Assembly (NCBI GenBank): GCA_016204645.1
Contig: JACQKI010000017.1
Coordinates: 1 to 9,396 of the forward strand
Direction of reading: 5' to 3'
From: Candidatus Kerfeldbacteria bacterium
GTDB lineage: Bacteria; Patescibacteriota; Patescibacteriia; SBBC01
Length of the DNA stretch: 9,396 bases
A program made the translations under genes and the position numbers. Below are positions 1 through 6,597 of the stretch, one piece after another; positions within the stretch are counted from its first letter, which is position 1; the number at the start of each line of letters is the position of its first letter. The notes under the pieces were generated by a model. The model was not told where the DNA came from and did no database searches. It saw only the letters and a program-made list of their open reading frames with translations.

Positions 1-864
1 AACGTATTGAAACGTCACCAGATATTCCAGTCCATGGTCTGAAAATTTGATCTCCGTCCCAGGACGCAACCCAGCATACAATGGGCCTTGTAGACCCAAC
101 TCGAGATGCTGATCGGCCTGGCCAGACAAACTTTCGGACCGTTTCTCAAGTCCAAGGACCACGTTTCCAGCACCTGACAGAATCGGAATTTCAGCGTGGC
201 TATGCAGATCGAGCACTTCCGTGCCTTCTTTTCCTGGTCGTGTCAGCGGGGCTTGATGCTCGTGAGAGACGTGTTGGTCTGCCCCGTGTTTATGACCAAG
301 CTGCGATCCAATATGGATATCGCCGTGGTCGTTGGCATGCTGGCCGGTTCCGTGCTCATGTGTTGGAGATACTGATCGCCAAGGAAATAATCGGTGCACT
401 TCCGGTGTTGATGGGGAGGGATCGGCGGAGCCATGGCGATGCGCAGACAAGTCCCCGAGTCCTGGCGATTCTCGCAGTGAGAAAGCTTCTTTGGTATGTT
501 CATGATTTCCGTGATTGCGTTGTGCCGGTCGGTCATCAAGCGCGACTACAGTTGGCTCGGTCGCACTGGCAAGAGCTTCACTAATCGCGCGCTTCGTTTC
601 GCGCGGGATCAGCGCCCCTTCCTCGGTTTCGATAAATGCCGGTTCAATCATGCCACCCTCTGTACTGGCGACGTATATATCAGCTATCGGCCGCTGGTTG
701 TCCTGTTCAACCCACTGCTTGATACCGCGTTCCGGCGCGCAACCAACAACAAGCGGTAGAGCTACGACCGCGCGTTTAAACCACCGCTCAACTTCTTTCG
801 AAAACCGACGTTCGACCCTACGAGGTGAATCTTCGGGGTGGTAGGGAATTTCTCCTTCTCTCAT
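1..864 (-). CDS. His-rich hypothetical protein, partial (C-terminus beyond left edge)
   Basis: The minus strand is open for 288 codons from an ATG at 864 to the window edge with no stop, so the gene continues to the left. I do not recognise the family. Residues 1-110 look like a compact cytoplasmic domain (charged N-terminus, then ALPLVVGCAPERGIKQW near 36-51 and ADIYVASTEGGMIEPAF near 61-77) with no signal peptide or membrane helix. Residues about 118-203 are a low-complexity, very His-rich linker with HEH (121-123), HRH (142-144), HEH (169-171), HGDIH (180-184), HKH (191-193) and HVSHEH (198-203). A second ordered part starts near 216 with VLDLHSHAEIP. The linker probably binds metal ions (inference). 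No strong Shine-Dalgarno precedes the ATG. The gene lies 103 bp after the zinc-ribbon gene and could share its transcript. Codon third positions are less G/C-rich than in the central genes. Confidence is high for a real gene and low for function. Confidence 0.75.
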   Translation of the reverse strand, partial: MREGEIPYHPEDSPRRVERRFSKEVERWFKRAVVALPLVVGCAPERGIKQWVEQDNQRPIADIYVASTEGGMIEPAFIETEEGALIPRETKRAISEALASATEPTVVALDDRPAQRNHGNHEHTKEAFSLRESPGLGDLSAHRHGSADPSPSTPEVHRLFPWRSVSPTHEHGTGQHANDHGDIHIGSQLGHKHGADQHVSHEHQAPLTRPGKEGTEVLDLHSHAEIPILSGAGNVVLGLEKRSESLSGQADQHLELGLQGPLYAGLRPGTEIKFSDHGLEYLVTFQYV

Positions 865-967
865 GACCGTAACATCAACGAGTTATTGGATTATTTCTTC
901 TGTAGAAACTTCGTCCCACACAACTAGATTCCATTGTAATCAGTGATTCCGTCTAGGTTACTTGGCA

Positions 968-1135
968 TCACACACAGGTACAGTGCACGTCGGCTTTCCC
1001 GCATTCCTTGCACCTCATGGTGCAGTATCGGTCCGAACCTTCGTGCATGTGCTTCGGGTCATGAGCGCCTGATTCAGATCCGCAAATAGCGCATTTCCAG
1101 CCATCGGTCGCGCCGTTGCATTTTGGACATTTCAT
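968..1135 (-). CDS. 55-residue double zinc-ribbon-like protein
   Basis: A small soluble protein of 55 residues, rich in metal ligands. The first knuckle pair is CPKC (C3, C6) with CAIC (C15, C18), a classic rubredoxin/zinc-ribbon arrangement with W13 between. A second cluster uses C38, C42, C45, C52 and C54, with H25, H29, H31 and H51 nearby (motifs HDPKHMHEGSDRYC and VHCTC). The start at 1135 is preferred over the in-frame ATG at 1153 because AAGGAGAT lies seven bases upstream of it and the protein then begins directly with MKCPKC. It most likely binds zinc structurally. Its closeness to redox and metal genes makes a metal-sensing or buffering role possible, but this is inference. It sits 41 bp after the 44-residue membrane peptide and is probably co-transcribed. 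It stops at TGA, which shows UGA is a normal stop here. Confidence 0.8.
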   Translation of the reverse strand: MKCPKCNGATDGWKCAICGSESGAHDPKHMHEGSDRYCTMRCKECGKADVHCTCV

Positions 1136-1140
1136 ATGCC

Positions 1141-1148
1141 ATCTCCTT
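1141..1148 (-). promoter_or_regulatory. Ribosome binding site that fixes the zinc-ribbon start
   Basis: On the minus strand this reads AAGGAGAT and ends five bases before the ATG at 1135 (AGGAG core about seven bases away). It decides between the ATG at 1135 and the in-frame ATG at 1153, which would lie upstream of the site. Confidence 0.8.
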
Positions 1149-1176
1149 ATCAATAACCTTGTTGATCAATCCTCCC

Positions 1177-1311
1177 TTACTTTTTCTGTAGGTATTTGGC
1201 CATGCTTAAAATAGCGTACACGAGCGCAACGTTAACAATCACATACGTAATCCAGGCGAAGAACATCATGCTACCGCCGTTGATGCCGCCCATCATGTTA
1301 TAGTCCATCAT
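1177..1311 (-). CDS. 44-residue single-pass membrane peptide
   Basis: A short gene of 44 codons plus TAA. The product starts MMDYNMMGGINGGSMM, rich in Met and Gly, followed by one hydrophobic helix (about residues 17-37, FFAWITYVIVNVALVYAILS) and a basic end, AKYLQKK, which suggests N-out, C-in topology by the positive-inside rule. A near-perfect Shine-Dalgarno (AAGGAGGTGATT, 1315-1326) precedes the ATG at 1311. The next ATG at 1308 is also in frame. The site overlaps the stop of the upstream FixH-like gene, so translation is likely coupled. I do not recognise a family. The Met-rich exposed end could bind copper, as Met clusters do in known copper proteins, but the peptide could equally be a small subunit of the neighbouring envelope complex. 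The strong RBS and tight spacing make it a credible gene despite its size. Confidence 0.75.
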   Translation of the reverse strand: MMDYNMMGGINGGSMMFFAWITYVIVNVALVYAILSMAKYLQKK

Positions 1312-1314
1312 CAG

Positions 1315-1326
1315 AATCACCTCCTT
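1315..1326 (-). promoter_or_regulatory. Strong Shine-Dalgarno for the 44-residue gene
   Basis: The minus strand reads AAGGAGGTGATT, nearly the full complement of the 16S rRNA 3' end, with AGGAGG eight bases from the ATG at 1311. It overlaps the TAA stop (1326-1328) of the upstream gene. It is the strongest RBS in the central cluster and the main evidence that the 44-codon frame is translated. Confidence 0.85.
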
Positions 1327-2270
1327 TACATGTGGAATATGCTGTCGGACGATTCTGAATCGTCAGCGGTTCCGACCACCTCAGGCAAGATAAACTCGAC
1401 TGTCTGCACCTGCCCCCGGTGCTGGAACTGCATGAAGGTTTTATACGTACCGGTTTCTGGGAACGCCAGCTCGAAAGCAATGCTGCCGGTCTGCTTGTCC
1501 ACGTCCTGATCCATCGGGTGCGTGTGCAGGAAGCTGAGGTCGCCGTCTTTCAGAACGACGGCGTGGCCCAGTTCTCCCAGATACTTTTCAAGGTCCGTCA
1601 CCTCGCCGTCGCTCTCGGTAATGGTGAATGTCAGCCTAGTCGTTTGGTTTGTTTGTGGCGCGGAGGGCGACGTGGTCATCGAGACTTGGTACGCGCCTGA
1701 TGTGTCAATAGCATTTGGAGAGCCAAGAGGCGTTGGCGTGTATCCTTGGACGGAGCCCACTTCCAGATCATCATGATCAACCACCGGCAGCCGAGCTCCG
1801 TCAGGCCCGAGTTGCGATGTGGACGGGGTGAAATCGGCGTACATCCGGTACGGACCGTCAGTAGCAAATGCGACCTCGCGTAAAGTGAACGTGCCGGTGG
1901 CGGCGTCAAAGTCCGGATGGAGGTGCTGGAAGTTTGTCAGGTCTTTACGAGCAAGAATGACGTGCATGATTTTTTCGTGCACGGTGTCGAAGTCCTTGAG
2001 CGTCGTCCCCCGGTCGTCAACAATTTGAAAGGACAGGTCGCCAGCCTGGTTCGGAACTACAGGCGCGGTCATCGTACGCACGCAGTAACTACGGTGACTC
2101 TGGATGGGCATGACGTTGACTAGCTCGCCGTCCGAGCTACAGTACCTGGCTAGGCTGGATTGATTGGTGGCGTTCGTGTTCCCTGCTAGTAGACTCCGAC
2201 GATTGAACAGGTACAGCCCGCTGGCGGCGAGGACGGCGATGACGACGACGGCGATGAGTACTCGATTCAC
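1326..2270 (-). CDS. Membrane-anchored protein with two His-rich FixH/YtkA-like domains
   Basis: The 314-residue product has an N-terminal uncleaved signal-anchor (residues 3-22) and an extracytoplasmic body. Two similar beta-rich units can be seen. The first (about 70-150) carries HEKIMHVILARKDL, FQHLHPDF (114-121) and TDGPYRMYADF. The second (about 195-297) carries LGELGHAVVLKDGDLSFLHTHP (231-251), TGTYKTFMQFQHRGQVQTVEF. The pattern of GHAVVL..., HLHP/HTHP and a final G-Y-x-x-x-x-x-F strand resembles FixH/YtkA-type domains found in secreted copper-related proteins. The conserved His pairs are probable metal ligands (inference). Between TM and domain 1, C44 and C63 could form a disulfide. 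The start is GTG at 2270, supported by AGGAGA six bases upstream. It follows the sortase after 42 bp and is followed at once by the 44-residue gene. No LPXTG-type signal is present. Confidence 0.8.
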   Translation of the reverse strand: MNRVLIAVVVIAVLAASGLYLFNRRSLLAGNTNATNQSSLARYCSSDGELVNVMPIQSHRSYCVRTMTAPVVPNQAGDLSFQIVDDRGTTLKDFDTVHEKIMHVILARKDLTNFQHLHPDFDAATGTFTLREVAFATDGPYRMYADFTPSTSQLGPDGARLPVVDHDDLEVGSVQGYTPTPLGSPNAIDTSGAYQVSMTTSPSAPQTNQTTRLTFTITESDGEVTDLEKYLGELGHAVVLKDGDLSFLHTHPMDQDVDKQTGSIAFELAFPETGTYKTFMQFQHRGQVQTVEFILPEVVGTADDSESSDSIFHM

Positions 2271-2312
2271 TCAGTTTCTCCTGAGGCTATTGTTACGTGT
2301 AGTATATCACGG

Positions 2313-2945
2313 TTACTCCGTCATTGGCCTGGCAAACAGGACCAAGCGTTGCTTGGTGGAAAACAGCGGCGTGCAGGTGAAGACGATGAGTTGTGGGAAG
2401 GGCGTGTTTTCCAGAATTTCGACTGCGTCCGGGTTGACCACCCGCCGCTCAACGACTTTGTAATCATACTCTTGTCCTTGCCAGTAGACGATGATGATAT
2501 CGTCAATCTGCATTTGATCGAGCAGGTAGAGCGTTTTCGGGCCGGACAAGTAACGGAAGCGGTGGCCAGTCAGGACGGTGTTGCCGCCCTGGTCCGGGGT
2601 TGAGGTTTGCGGGATGCGCCAGATGCCGCGATCGAGCGCGCGCTCGTCTGGGCCCTCGACGATCTCATAGTTGACGCCGATCTTTGGAATGACGAGCCGG
2701 TTGTCTTGCGGAACGGCTGCCGTTTTTACGTCCGGGACAGACGGCAGCATCGCCGTGCCCGCCAATCTGGTGGGGTAGGGATAGACGGGCGCTGGTCGGA
2801 GCAGCCAGAACTTGATCCACGGGCTGAAAGGAATCAGGAGTATGACCGCTCCGAAGACGATGGAGGCAATCGAGACAATCAGGCGCGTACGGGAACGCGG
2901 CTGTCGGCGTTTATATTTTCGCCAACTCTTTGACCAGAACGTCAT
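2313..2945 (-). CDS. Sortase (class C/E-like transpeptidase)
   Basis: A 210-residue sortase of normal length. A basic N-terminus (KSWRKYKRRQPRSRTR) is followed by one membrane helix (about 21-40), then the catalytic beta-barrel outside the cell. Visible hallmarks are LVIPKIGV (84-91), the catalytic His in GNTVLTGHRF (H128), the TLxTC-type motif as VFTCTPL (C191) and the catalytic Arg in STKQRLVLFA (R200). LYLLDQMQIDD and YDYKVVERRVVNPD are also typical. All three active-site residues are present, so it should be active. Family knowledge: sortases cleave an LPXTG-like signal and join the protein to cell wall or to another subunit. No substrate with such a signal is visible in this window. The ATG at 2945 lies inside the end of the redoxin gene (35-base overlap); no later Met exists before the catalytic domain, so the overlap is accepted and translational coupling is likely. 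Confidence 0.9.
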   Translation of the reverse strand: MTFWSKSWRKYKRRQPRSRTRLIVSIASIVFGAVILLIPFSPWIKFWLLRPAPVYPYPTRLAGTAMLPSVPDVKTAAVPQDNRLVIPKIGVNYEIVEGPDERALDRGIWRIPQTSTPDQGGNTVLTGHRFRYLSGPKTLYLLDQMQIDDIIIVYWQGQEYDYKVVERRVVNPDAVEILENTPFPQLIVFTCTPLFSTKQRLVLFARPMTE

Positions 2946-3552
2946 TGTGAATCGCCATGTTCGGATCGTCGTAAACGTGCCGGATCACTCCATCGGCGTC
3001 AATCACCACGTAGGTGTGTCCGGGCAGCTGGCCGTAGTGCATCGAGGAGGCGGTCTTGAGCACGCCGAACTTCGCCGAGACTGGTCCGCCGACATCGTGG
3101 ACCACGGTCGCGGCGCGTAACTCCGGCATTTCGTCCATGGCTTGCTGCCATTCCTTGCTTGTGTCGACGACCACGGATAGGGCGACTGCATCGCCGCCCT
3201 TGAAGCGGTCGTCGTTCCCGAGCGCGGCGATCTGATTCCAGCAGGCCGGGTAGCACATCATACCTTCATTGAAGAAGAGCACCACTTTCTTGCCGCGGAG
3301 CGACGCCAGCGAGTAGGCCTGACCGTTATGGTCGGTCAGCTCGAAGTTCGGCGCTTGGCGGTTGAGCAATTGGCTGAGGTCGGTCGTCGGCCCAGTCGTG
3401 CCGCCGTGGTGATCGGTCGCGCTCCCGGGCGAGGTCAGACTCGATGAAGCGGCGGGCGTTCCTTTGTTGGCCAGGCCGACGTAGATTAACCCACCCACGA
3501 CAACGATGGTGATGATAATAGCGACGATGCCGCCGTTACTGTTTCGACTCAT
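2911..3552 (-). CDS. Membrane-anchored redoxin (peroxiredoxin/AhpC-TSA family)
   Basis: A 213-residue protein with an N-terminal anchor (about 9-27, IVAIIITIVVVGGLIYVGL), a Ser/Thr/Gly linker with HH, then a thioredoxin-fold redoxin domain (about 62-213). The domain has QAPNFELTDHNGQAYSLASL, a core strand KKVVLFFNEG and the active-site region MMCYPACW (C100 and C104). This is a C-x3-C pair rather than the CxxC of TlpA. C100 sits where the peroxidatic Cys would be, and C104 may be the resolving or disulfide partner. The C-terminal PGHTYVVIDADGVIRHVYDD strand is typical. It probably reduces peroxides or disulfides outside the membrane, fed by the adjacent CcdA protein. The start at 3552 is chosen over the in-frame ATG at 3591 because the longer form would overlap the CcdA gene by 56 bases and add a polar tail before the anchor. 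As called, it overlaps CcdA by 17 bases. Confidence 0.87.
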   Translation of the reverse strand: MSRNSNGGIVAIIITIVVVGGLIYVGLANKGTPAASSSLTSPGSATDHHGGTTGPTTDLSQLLNRQAPNFELTDHNGQAYSLASLRGKKVVLFFNEGMMCYPACWNQIAALGNDDRFKGGDAVALSVVVDTSKEWQQAMDEMPELRAATVVHDVGGPVSAKFGVLKTASSMHYGQLPGHTYVVIDADGVIRHVYDDPNMAIHNDVLVKELAKI

Positions 3553-4411
3553 AGGATTGTTCCCGTTTAAAGAGGTAAATAACCCGGGCAATCAGCCCGA
3601 CGAATGATAAGGCAACGAGCGCAGCCCACCAGGATTCCGGCAGGAGGTTGGTCACTCCCTGAATAGACTTCGCGAACTTCGTCAGCCAGATATTGATCGA
3701 TACTTGAAAGCCGGAATGGACTGCGAGACGATTGCCGAGCGCCAGCCAGATCGTCAGGATTCCCATGGCGGTGAAGACCGCGCCTGACATCGCGTCGGGA
3801 ATGGTCACCCGAACGACCCGCCCGAAGAGGCGGTACTCCATCGGACGCCGAACTTTCATCAGCTGCTGCGTGGCCTTGGTTCGGTCGAGCAGGAGCGACA
3901 GGAAGAACAGCGGCGCGACCATGCCGAGTACGTAGGCCAGTGTGTACGCTCCTCCCAGCCAGATCGAGCCTGGTAAAGCTGACAGCGCCAGCACCCCGGC
4001 CAGCACCGGCGCGCAGCAGGTAGTGGCAATACCGGAGAAGAATCCGAGCGTCAAGACCGAGGCTGGATGGTGACTCTTGAGCTGGGGATTGACTTTCCAC
4101 GGCAGCGAAAAGCGTCTGCCGAGTAGGAGACTGGCCCCCAACGCCAGTAAGAATACGCCGCCGACCGTAAAGATGACGTTGTGGTACCGGCTCAAGAGCT
4201 GACCGAACATTGCTGAGCCGAGCCCGAGCGGCAGGAAGACGGCCAGGATGCCGAGGAAGAAGATGAAGGTCATTAAGAAGACCTTACGCCGTTCGCGGAA
4301 TATTGAGCCGAGGTACGACGGTAGCAGGACGGTAATGCAGCAGGGCGCGAACAGGGCGGCCATGCCAGCCACGAAGGCGGCGACGATCGAGGTGCTGACG
4401 AGGAGGTCCAT
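3536..4411 (-). CDS. ccdA: CcdA/DsbD-type transmembrane electron conduit
   Basis: A 291-residue polytopic protein with about six or seven hydrophobic helices. Family role: CcdA and the central domain of DsbD move reducing equivalents from cytoplasmic thioredoxin across the membrane through a pair of helix-embedded cysteines, to reduce thioredoxin-like proteins outside. Each half of the protein carries a Cys pair: FAPCCITVLLPSYL (C24, C25) and GIATTCCAPVLAG (C132, C133). This fits the internal pseudo-symmetry of the family, although the doubled CC in both halves is unusual and could also touch a metal. A longer C-terminal part (about 180-291) has two extra helices and an amphipathic segment not needed in minimal CcdA. 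The start ATG at 4411 lies four bases after the TAG of the YHS gene with no clear SD, so coupled translation is likely. The following redoxin overlaps it and is the natural electron acceptor. The symbol denotes the family, not orthology. Confidence 0.87.
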   Translation of the reverse strand: MDLLVSTSIVAAFVAGMAALFAPCCITVLLPSYLGSIFRERRKVFLMTFIFFLGILAVFLPLGLGSAMFGQLLSRYHNVIFTVGGVFLLALGASLLLGRRFSLPWKVNPQLKSHHPASVLTLGFFSGIATTCCAPVLAGVLALSALPGSIWLGGAYTLAYVLGMVAPLFFLSLLLDRTKATQQLMKVRRPMEYRLFGRVVRVTIPDAMSGAVFTAMGILTIWLALGNRLAVHSGFQVSINIWLTKFAKSIQGVTNLLPESWWAALVALSFVGLIARVIYLFKREQSYESKQ

Positions 4412-4415
4412 TGGT

Positions 4416-5072
4416 CTACAGATTGAACGGCAACTGGCGTTCGGAAACTCCGGCTACGTCGTGGAACGACAGCAGTACCGAGCTATCGCCGCCTGGCTGG
4501 CTGAACGTCAGGCGGTAATTTTGATGATGGCTTGACGTATCGCCGGCCCTCGAGACGCTGGTCGGTGTGCTGATTGATCTTCCGGCGTGGAGCTTGACTT
4601 GCACTGCCGGGTCGAAGTTGTCAAGCGGAACCGCGTGCGTATTCAGTGAGACGGTGAAGGCTAGGCCGTCGTCAGCCTGGTCGTGCTCGGCCGAGACAAT
4701 CACGCCGTTGGCGCCGTTATCGACGGCCTGGTGCTGACCGGCTGGCGCGCCGACGACGGTTGAGGTCGCCCGGCTGTCTGTTGGCTTGGTCGTGATTCCG
4801 CGGGCCATGGTGATCACCAGGACCAGGGCGATGAAGATTCCGATAGCCACTAAGACCGGTCGGGCTTGAAGCGGGCGCTGGGTTGACGACAGGTCGGTTT
4901 CCGAACTGCTGGCTACGAAGGCCGCCGGATTTTCGGCAAACGCCTGGCGGCAGCCGTCAGAACAGAAGAGCCAGGTCGTGCCTCGATGATCGTAGGAGTA
5001 GCGCGTCGTCGCCGGATCGACCGACATTCCGCAGACTGGATCGCGATTATTTGTCAGGTGTGTAGGGTCCAT
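4416..5072 (-). CDS. YHS-domain, single-pass protein with exported C-terminal domain
   Basis: A 218-residue protein in three parts. Residues 10-53 form a YHS (TRASH-like) metal-binding domain: DPVCGMSVDP (C14), then TTWLFCSDGCRQAF (C37, C41) and NPAAFV. Residues 72-90 are a membrane helix. Residues about 122-218 form an exported beta-rich domain with FTVSLNTHAVPLDNFDP, SHHQNYRLTF (181-190) and FHDVAGVSERQLPF, with His residues suited to metal binding. YHS domains occur in copper and mercury proteins, often fused to or next to metal P-type ATPases; here none is in view. The N-terminal YHS would lie inside the cell and the second domain outside, so the protein may link metal status across the membrane (inference). 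The start at 5072 is preferred to the in-frame ATGs at 5204 and 5156 because these would overlap the preceding gene, whose stop is at 5086-5088, and the protein then begins just ahead of the domain. No clear SD is seen. Confidence 0.83.
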   Translation of the reverse strand: MDPTHLTNNRDPVCGMSVDPATTRYSYDHRGTTWLFCSDGCRQAFAENPAAFVASSSETDLSSTQRPLQARPVLVAIGIFIALVLVITMARGITTKPTDSRATSTVVGAPAGQHQAVDNGANGVIVSAEHDQADDGLAFTVSLNTHAVPLDNFDPAVQVKLHAGRSISTPTSVSRAGDTSSHHQNYRLTFSQPGGDSSVLLSFHDVAGVSERQLPFNL

Positions 5073-5085
5073 GGGAATATGTTCG

Positions 5086-5352
5086 TTAAGAATGAGATGA
5101 ATGATGATTGGCACCAGTTGGTTTTTGCTGTTCAGTTTGGTCGTGGTGTATGCCATGCTTTTTGTTTTGTGAGCTTCGATGCATGGACCGCATGATCGTC
5201 CCATGCAGCAGCAGCATGCCGCCCAGCCCGACGGTGAACCAGAGCACCGGACTGCGATTCGTTCCAGCCAATGAGACGAGCAGCAGGGGCAGAGCGCAAG
5301 CCAACAGCATGACCCACATCATTTTCGAATCGTGTCTACGGTGATCGTGCAT
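5086..5352 (-). CDS. Small His-rich two-helix membrane protein (DUF2933-like)
   Basis: An 88-residue protein: His-rich start (MHDHRRHDSK), two hydrophobic segments (about 11-29 and 36-52), then a His-rich tail (MHRSSQNKKHGIHHDQ, and HHSSHS at the C-terminus). This layout, with short His-rich ends around a hydrophobic hairpin and an Mx-x-H turn after the second helix, resembles the DUF2933 family, which is often met beside copper and heavy-metal resistance genes. The typical CP-L-x-H motif of DUF2933 is not clearly present, so the assignment is tentative. The start at 5352 is chosen because it lies 17 bases after the preceding stop; the longer in-frame ATG at 5553 would overlap most of the previous gene and encodes an Arg/Pro-rich stretch typical of an out-of-frame shadow. 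It stops 13 bases before the YHS gene. A role as a metal-binding accessory subunit is inferred. Confidence 0.7.
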   Translation of the reverse strand: MHDHRRHDSKMMWVMLLACALPLLLVSLAGTNRSPVLWFTVGLGGMLLLHGTIMRSMHRSSQNKKHGIHHDQTEQQKPTGANHHSSHS

Positions 5353-5369
5353 TAGGAAGACGGTGGTGT

Positions 5370-5816
5370 TTAGGCGGCCATGACCGGCAGGCGCTTCTTG
5401 AATTTCACGATGCGTGAAGCCAGGTACGCCAGGCCGACGGCGTTGGCGGCCAGTCCGACCCAGAACAGTTGGGCTTGGTACTGTCCGACGAAGGCGGCGA
5501 TGCCCGTGGCACCGAGGACGGGCAGGAGGTTGACGAGGTAGTGGGTGCAGCAAGAGACCATAGCGACGGTTGAGGTCGTACCTGTCAGCACCACGACTTT
5601 GCCGGTTGATTGACTACGGTGAACGGCTTGGCGAAGGTACACGTACAGACCGACCTGGACACCGAAACCGATCGTCAAGCCGACCAGATACGGCCAGAAA
5701 CTCGACCATTGATCGATAGTCGCGGACCAACCGGATAAGGCGCTGACGACCGACAGGTAGACAGCCAGCAGGCTGACTGCGCCGACGGTTCCGATGATGG
5801 TTGGTCGTTTGATCAT
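5370..5816 (-). CDS. Four-helix membrane protein with CC-T-H motif
   Basis: A 148-residue integral membrane protein with four predicted helices (about 7-27, 41-61, 75-110 with a break, and 115-135) and short loops, ending in a basic tail (KFKKRLPVMAA). The notable feature is STVAMVSCCTHYLVNLLP (C89, C90, H92), followed by VLGATGIAAFVGQYQ and a glycine/asparagine-rich last helix (GLAANAVGLAYL). A vicinal Cys pair within or at the edge of a helix is reminiscent of the metal-binding CC of MerT-type mercury transporters and of the CcdA protein nearby, but overall similarity to MerT is not evident. Transport or relay of a thiophilic metal, or of electrons, is the reasonable guess. Its start is seven bases after the stop of the Cys-rich gene, with no distinct SD, so it is almost certainly in the same operon. 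I do not know a named family for it. Confidence 0.75.
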   Translation of the reverse strand: MIKRPTIIGTVGAVSLLAVYLSVVSALSGWSATIDQWSSFWPYLVGLTIGFGVQVGLYVYLRQAVHRSQSTGKVVVLTGTTSTVAMVSCCTHYLVNLLPVLGATGIAAFVGQYQAQLFWVGLAANAVGLAYLASRIVKFKKRLPVMAA

Positions 5817-5823
5817 CTGTCTG

Positions 5824-6594
5824 CTACTTGGTTAAGCCATGCATGCCGTCAACGCCCGCGCCGCCGTGCGTGGCGTGGCCGATGACATCGACCTTGCCGG
5901 TGGCCAGCAGGTAGTCTTCAACCGCGCCTTTCGGGTACCAGATGGCTTGCCAACGGAAAGCTTCGCCGAGCAGCTGCTCATCCGAGTAGGTGCTACCGTA
6001 GGTCTGAAGCATGTACTTGAAGAATCCGCGCGCGGCTTTGGCGTGGGCGCAGCCGCAGTTACTGTTCCGCGTCACCATGCCTGGCTCGCCGCAGCAGTAG
6101 CTGCACAGCAGCCTATCCGTTAACGTCGTGTACCGGTTCATCAGATCGTCGCTCAGTTGGGCACTCTCGTAGCCGGCCCATAACTTTTCGGCGGTCACCG
6201 GATCGTCGAAGATAATCCCGTCAGGCGCGTAGAAGGGTGCGCCAGTCGCCAGCATCACAACCTTGGCGTCGGTCAGTTCATCGCCCGATTTCGGATTGGC
6301 CGGCACGTTGGAGATGGTCGGCTGCTCAACTAAGCTGCTCGTCTTGCCGTCGGGATTGAGCGTCGGACCGATGATGACCATGGCTGAAGCGGTCTTGATG
6401 CCGAGCATCGACTTGAGTGACGCTAGGGGAGAAGCACTGGCCGACTTCGGCGTAAGCGAAGCGATCATGAACTGATCCGTCGCCAGGACCGCGGCAATCA
6501 ACCAGACGACGACCCGGGCGCGGCGTTCATTCGTCTGCTGGTCAGCCGGGCTGAACCAGCGCTTGTTCGATGGTGTTGGCGTGCGGTTGACCAT
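5824..6594 (-). CDS. Cys-rich exported protein with CSYCC...CGCAH cluster
   Basis: A 256-residue protein I cannot name. A polar, basic N-terminus (1-27) precedes one hydrophobic helix (about 28-46), giving an anchored or signal-bearing protein whose body lies outside. The central region has TGAPFYAPDGIIFDDP. The key feature is RLLCSYCCGEPGMV followed by NSNCGCAHAKAARGF, with C164, C167, C168, C180, C182 and H184. Five Cys and a His within 21 residues could form a zinc, iron-sulfur or copper site, or a redox-active disulfide set. A helical part follows (KYMLQTYGSTYSDEQLLGEAFRWQAIWYP), then a Gly/His-rich end (GHATHGGAGVDGMHG). It bears a distant likeness to PCYCGC-motif lipoproteins, with different Cys spacing and no lipobox. 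The start is supported by GGAGGT nine bases upstream, embedded in the previous gene's last codons; only three bases separate that gene's TGA from this ATG. Confidence 0.75.
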   Translation of the reverse strand: MVNRTPTPSNKRWFSPADQQTNERRARVVVWLIAAVLATDQFMIASLTPKSASASPLASLKSMLGIKTASAMVIIGPTLNPDGKTSSLVEQPTISNVPANPKSGDELTDAKVVMLATGAPFYAPDGIIFDDPVTAEKLWAGYESAQLSDDLMNRYTTLTDRLLCSYCCGEPGMVTRNSNCGCAHAKAARGFFKYMLQTYGSTYSDEQLLGEAFRWQAIWYPKGAVEDYLLATGKVDVIGHATHGGAGVDGMHGLTK

Positions 6595-6597
6595 GCT

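Noticed and set aside
81..584. A 167-codon plus-strand open frame
   Set aside because: It is antisense to the uninterrupted 288-codon minus-strand gene, shows no domain or membrane signature, and its composition is that of a shadow of the His-rich gene.
640..864. JAB/MPN metalloprotease or sortase identity for the left-edge gene, based on an LDLHSH segment (near 199-216) and a late Gly-Thr-Glu-Ile strand
   Set aside because: The JAMM pattern needs a nearby Asp after the HxH and an upstream Glu in fixed context, and the sortase TLxTC and catalytic Arg are not visible; the match is too thin.
5086..5553. Longer 155-codon form of the DUF2933-like gene
   Set aside because: The extra 67 residues are Arg/Pro-rich, overlap the CC-motif membrane gene almost entirely, and have the look of an out-of-frame reading.
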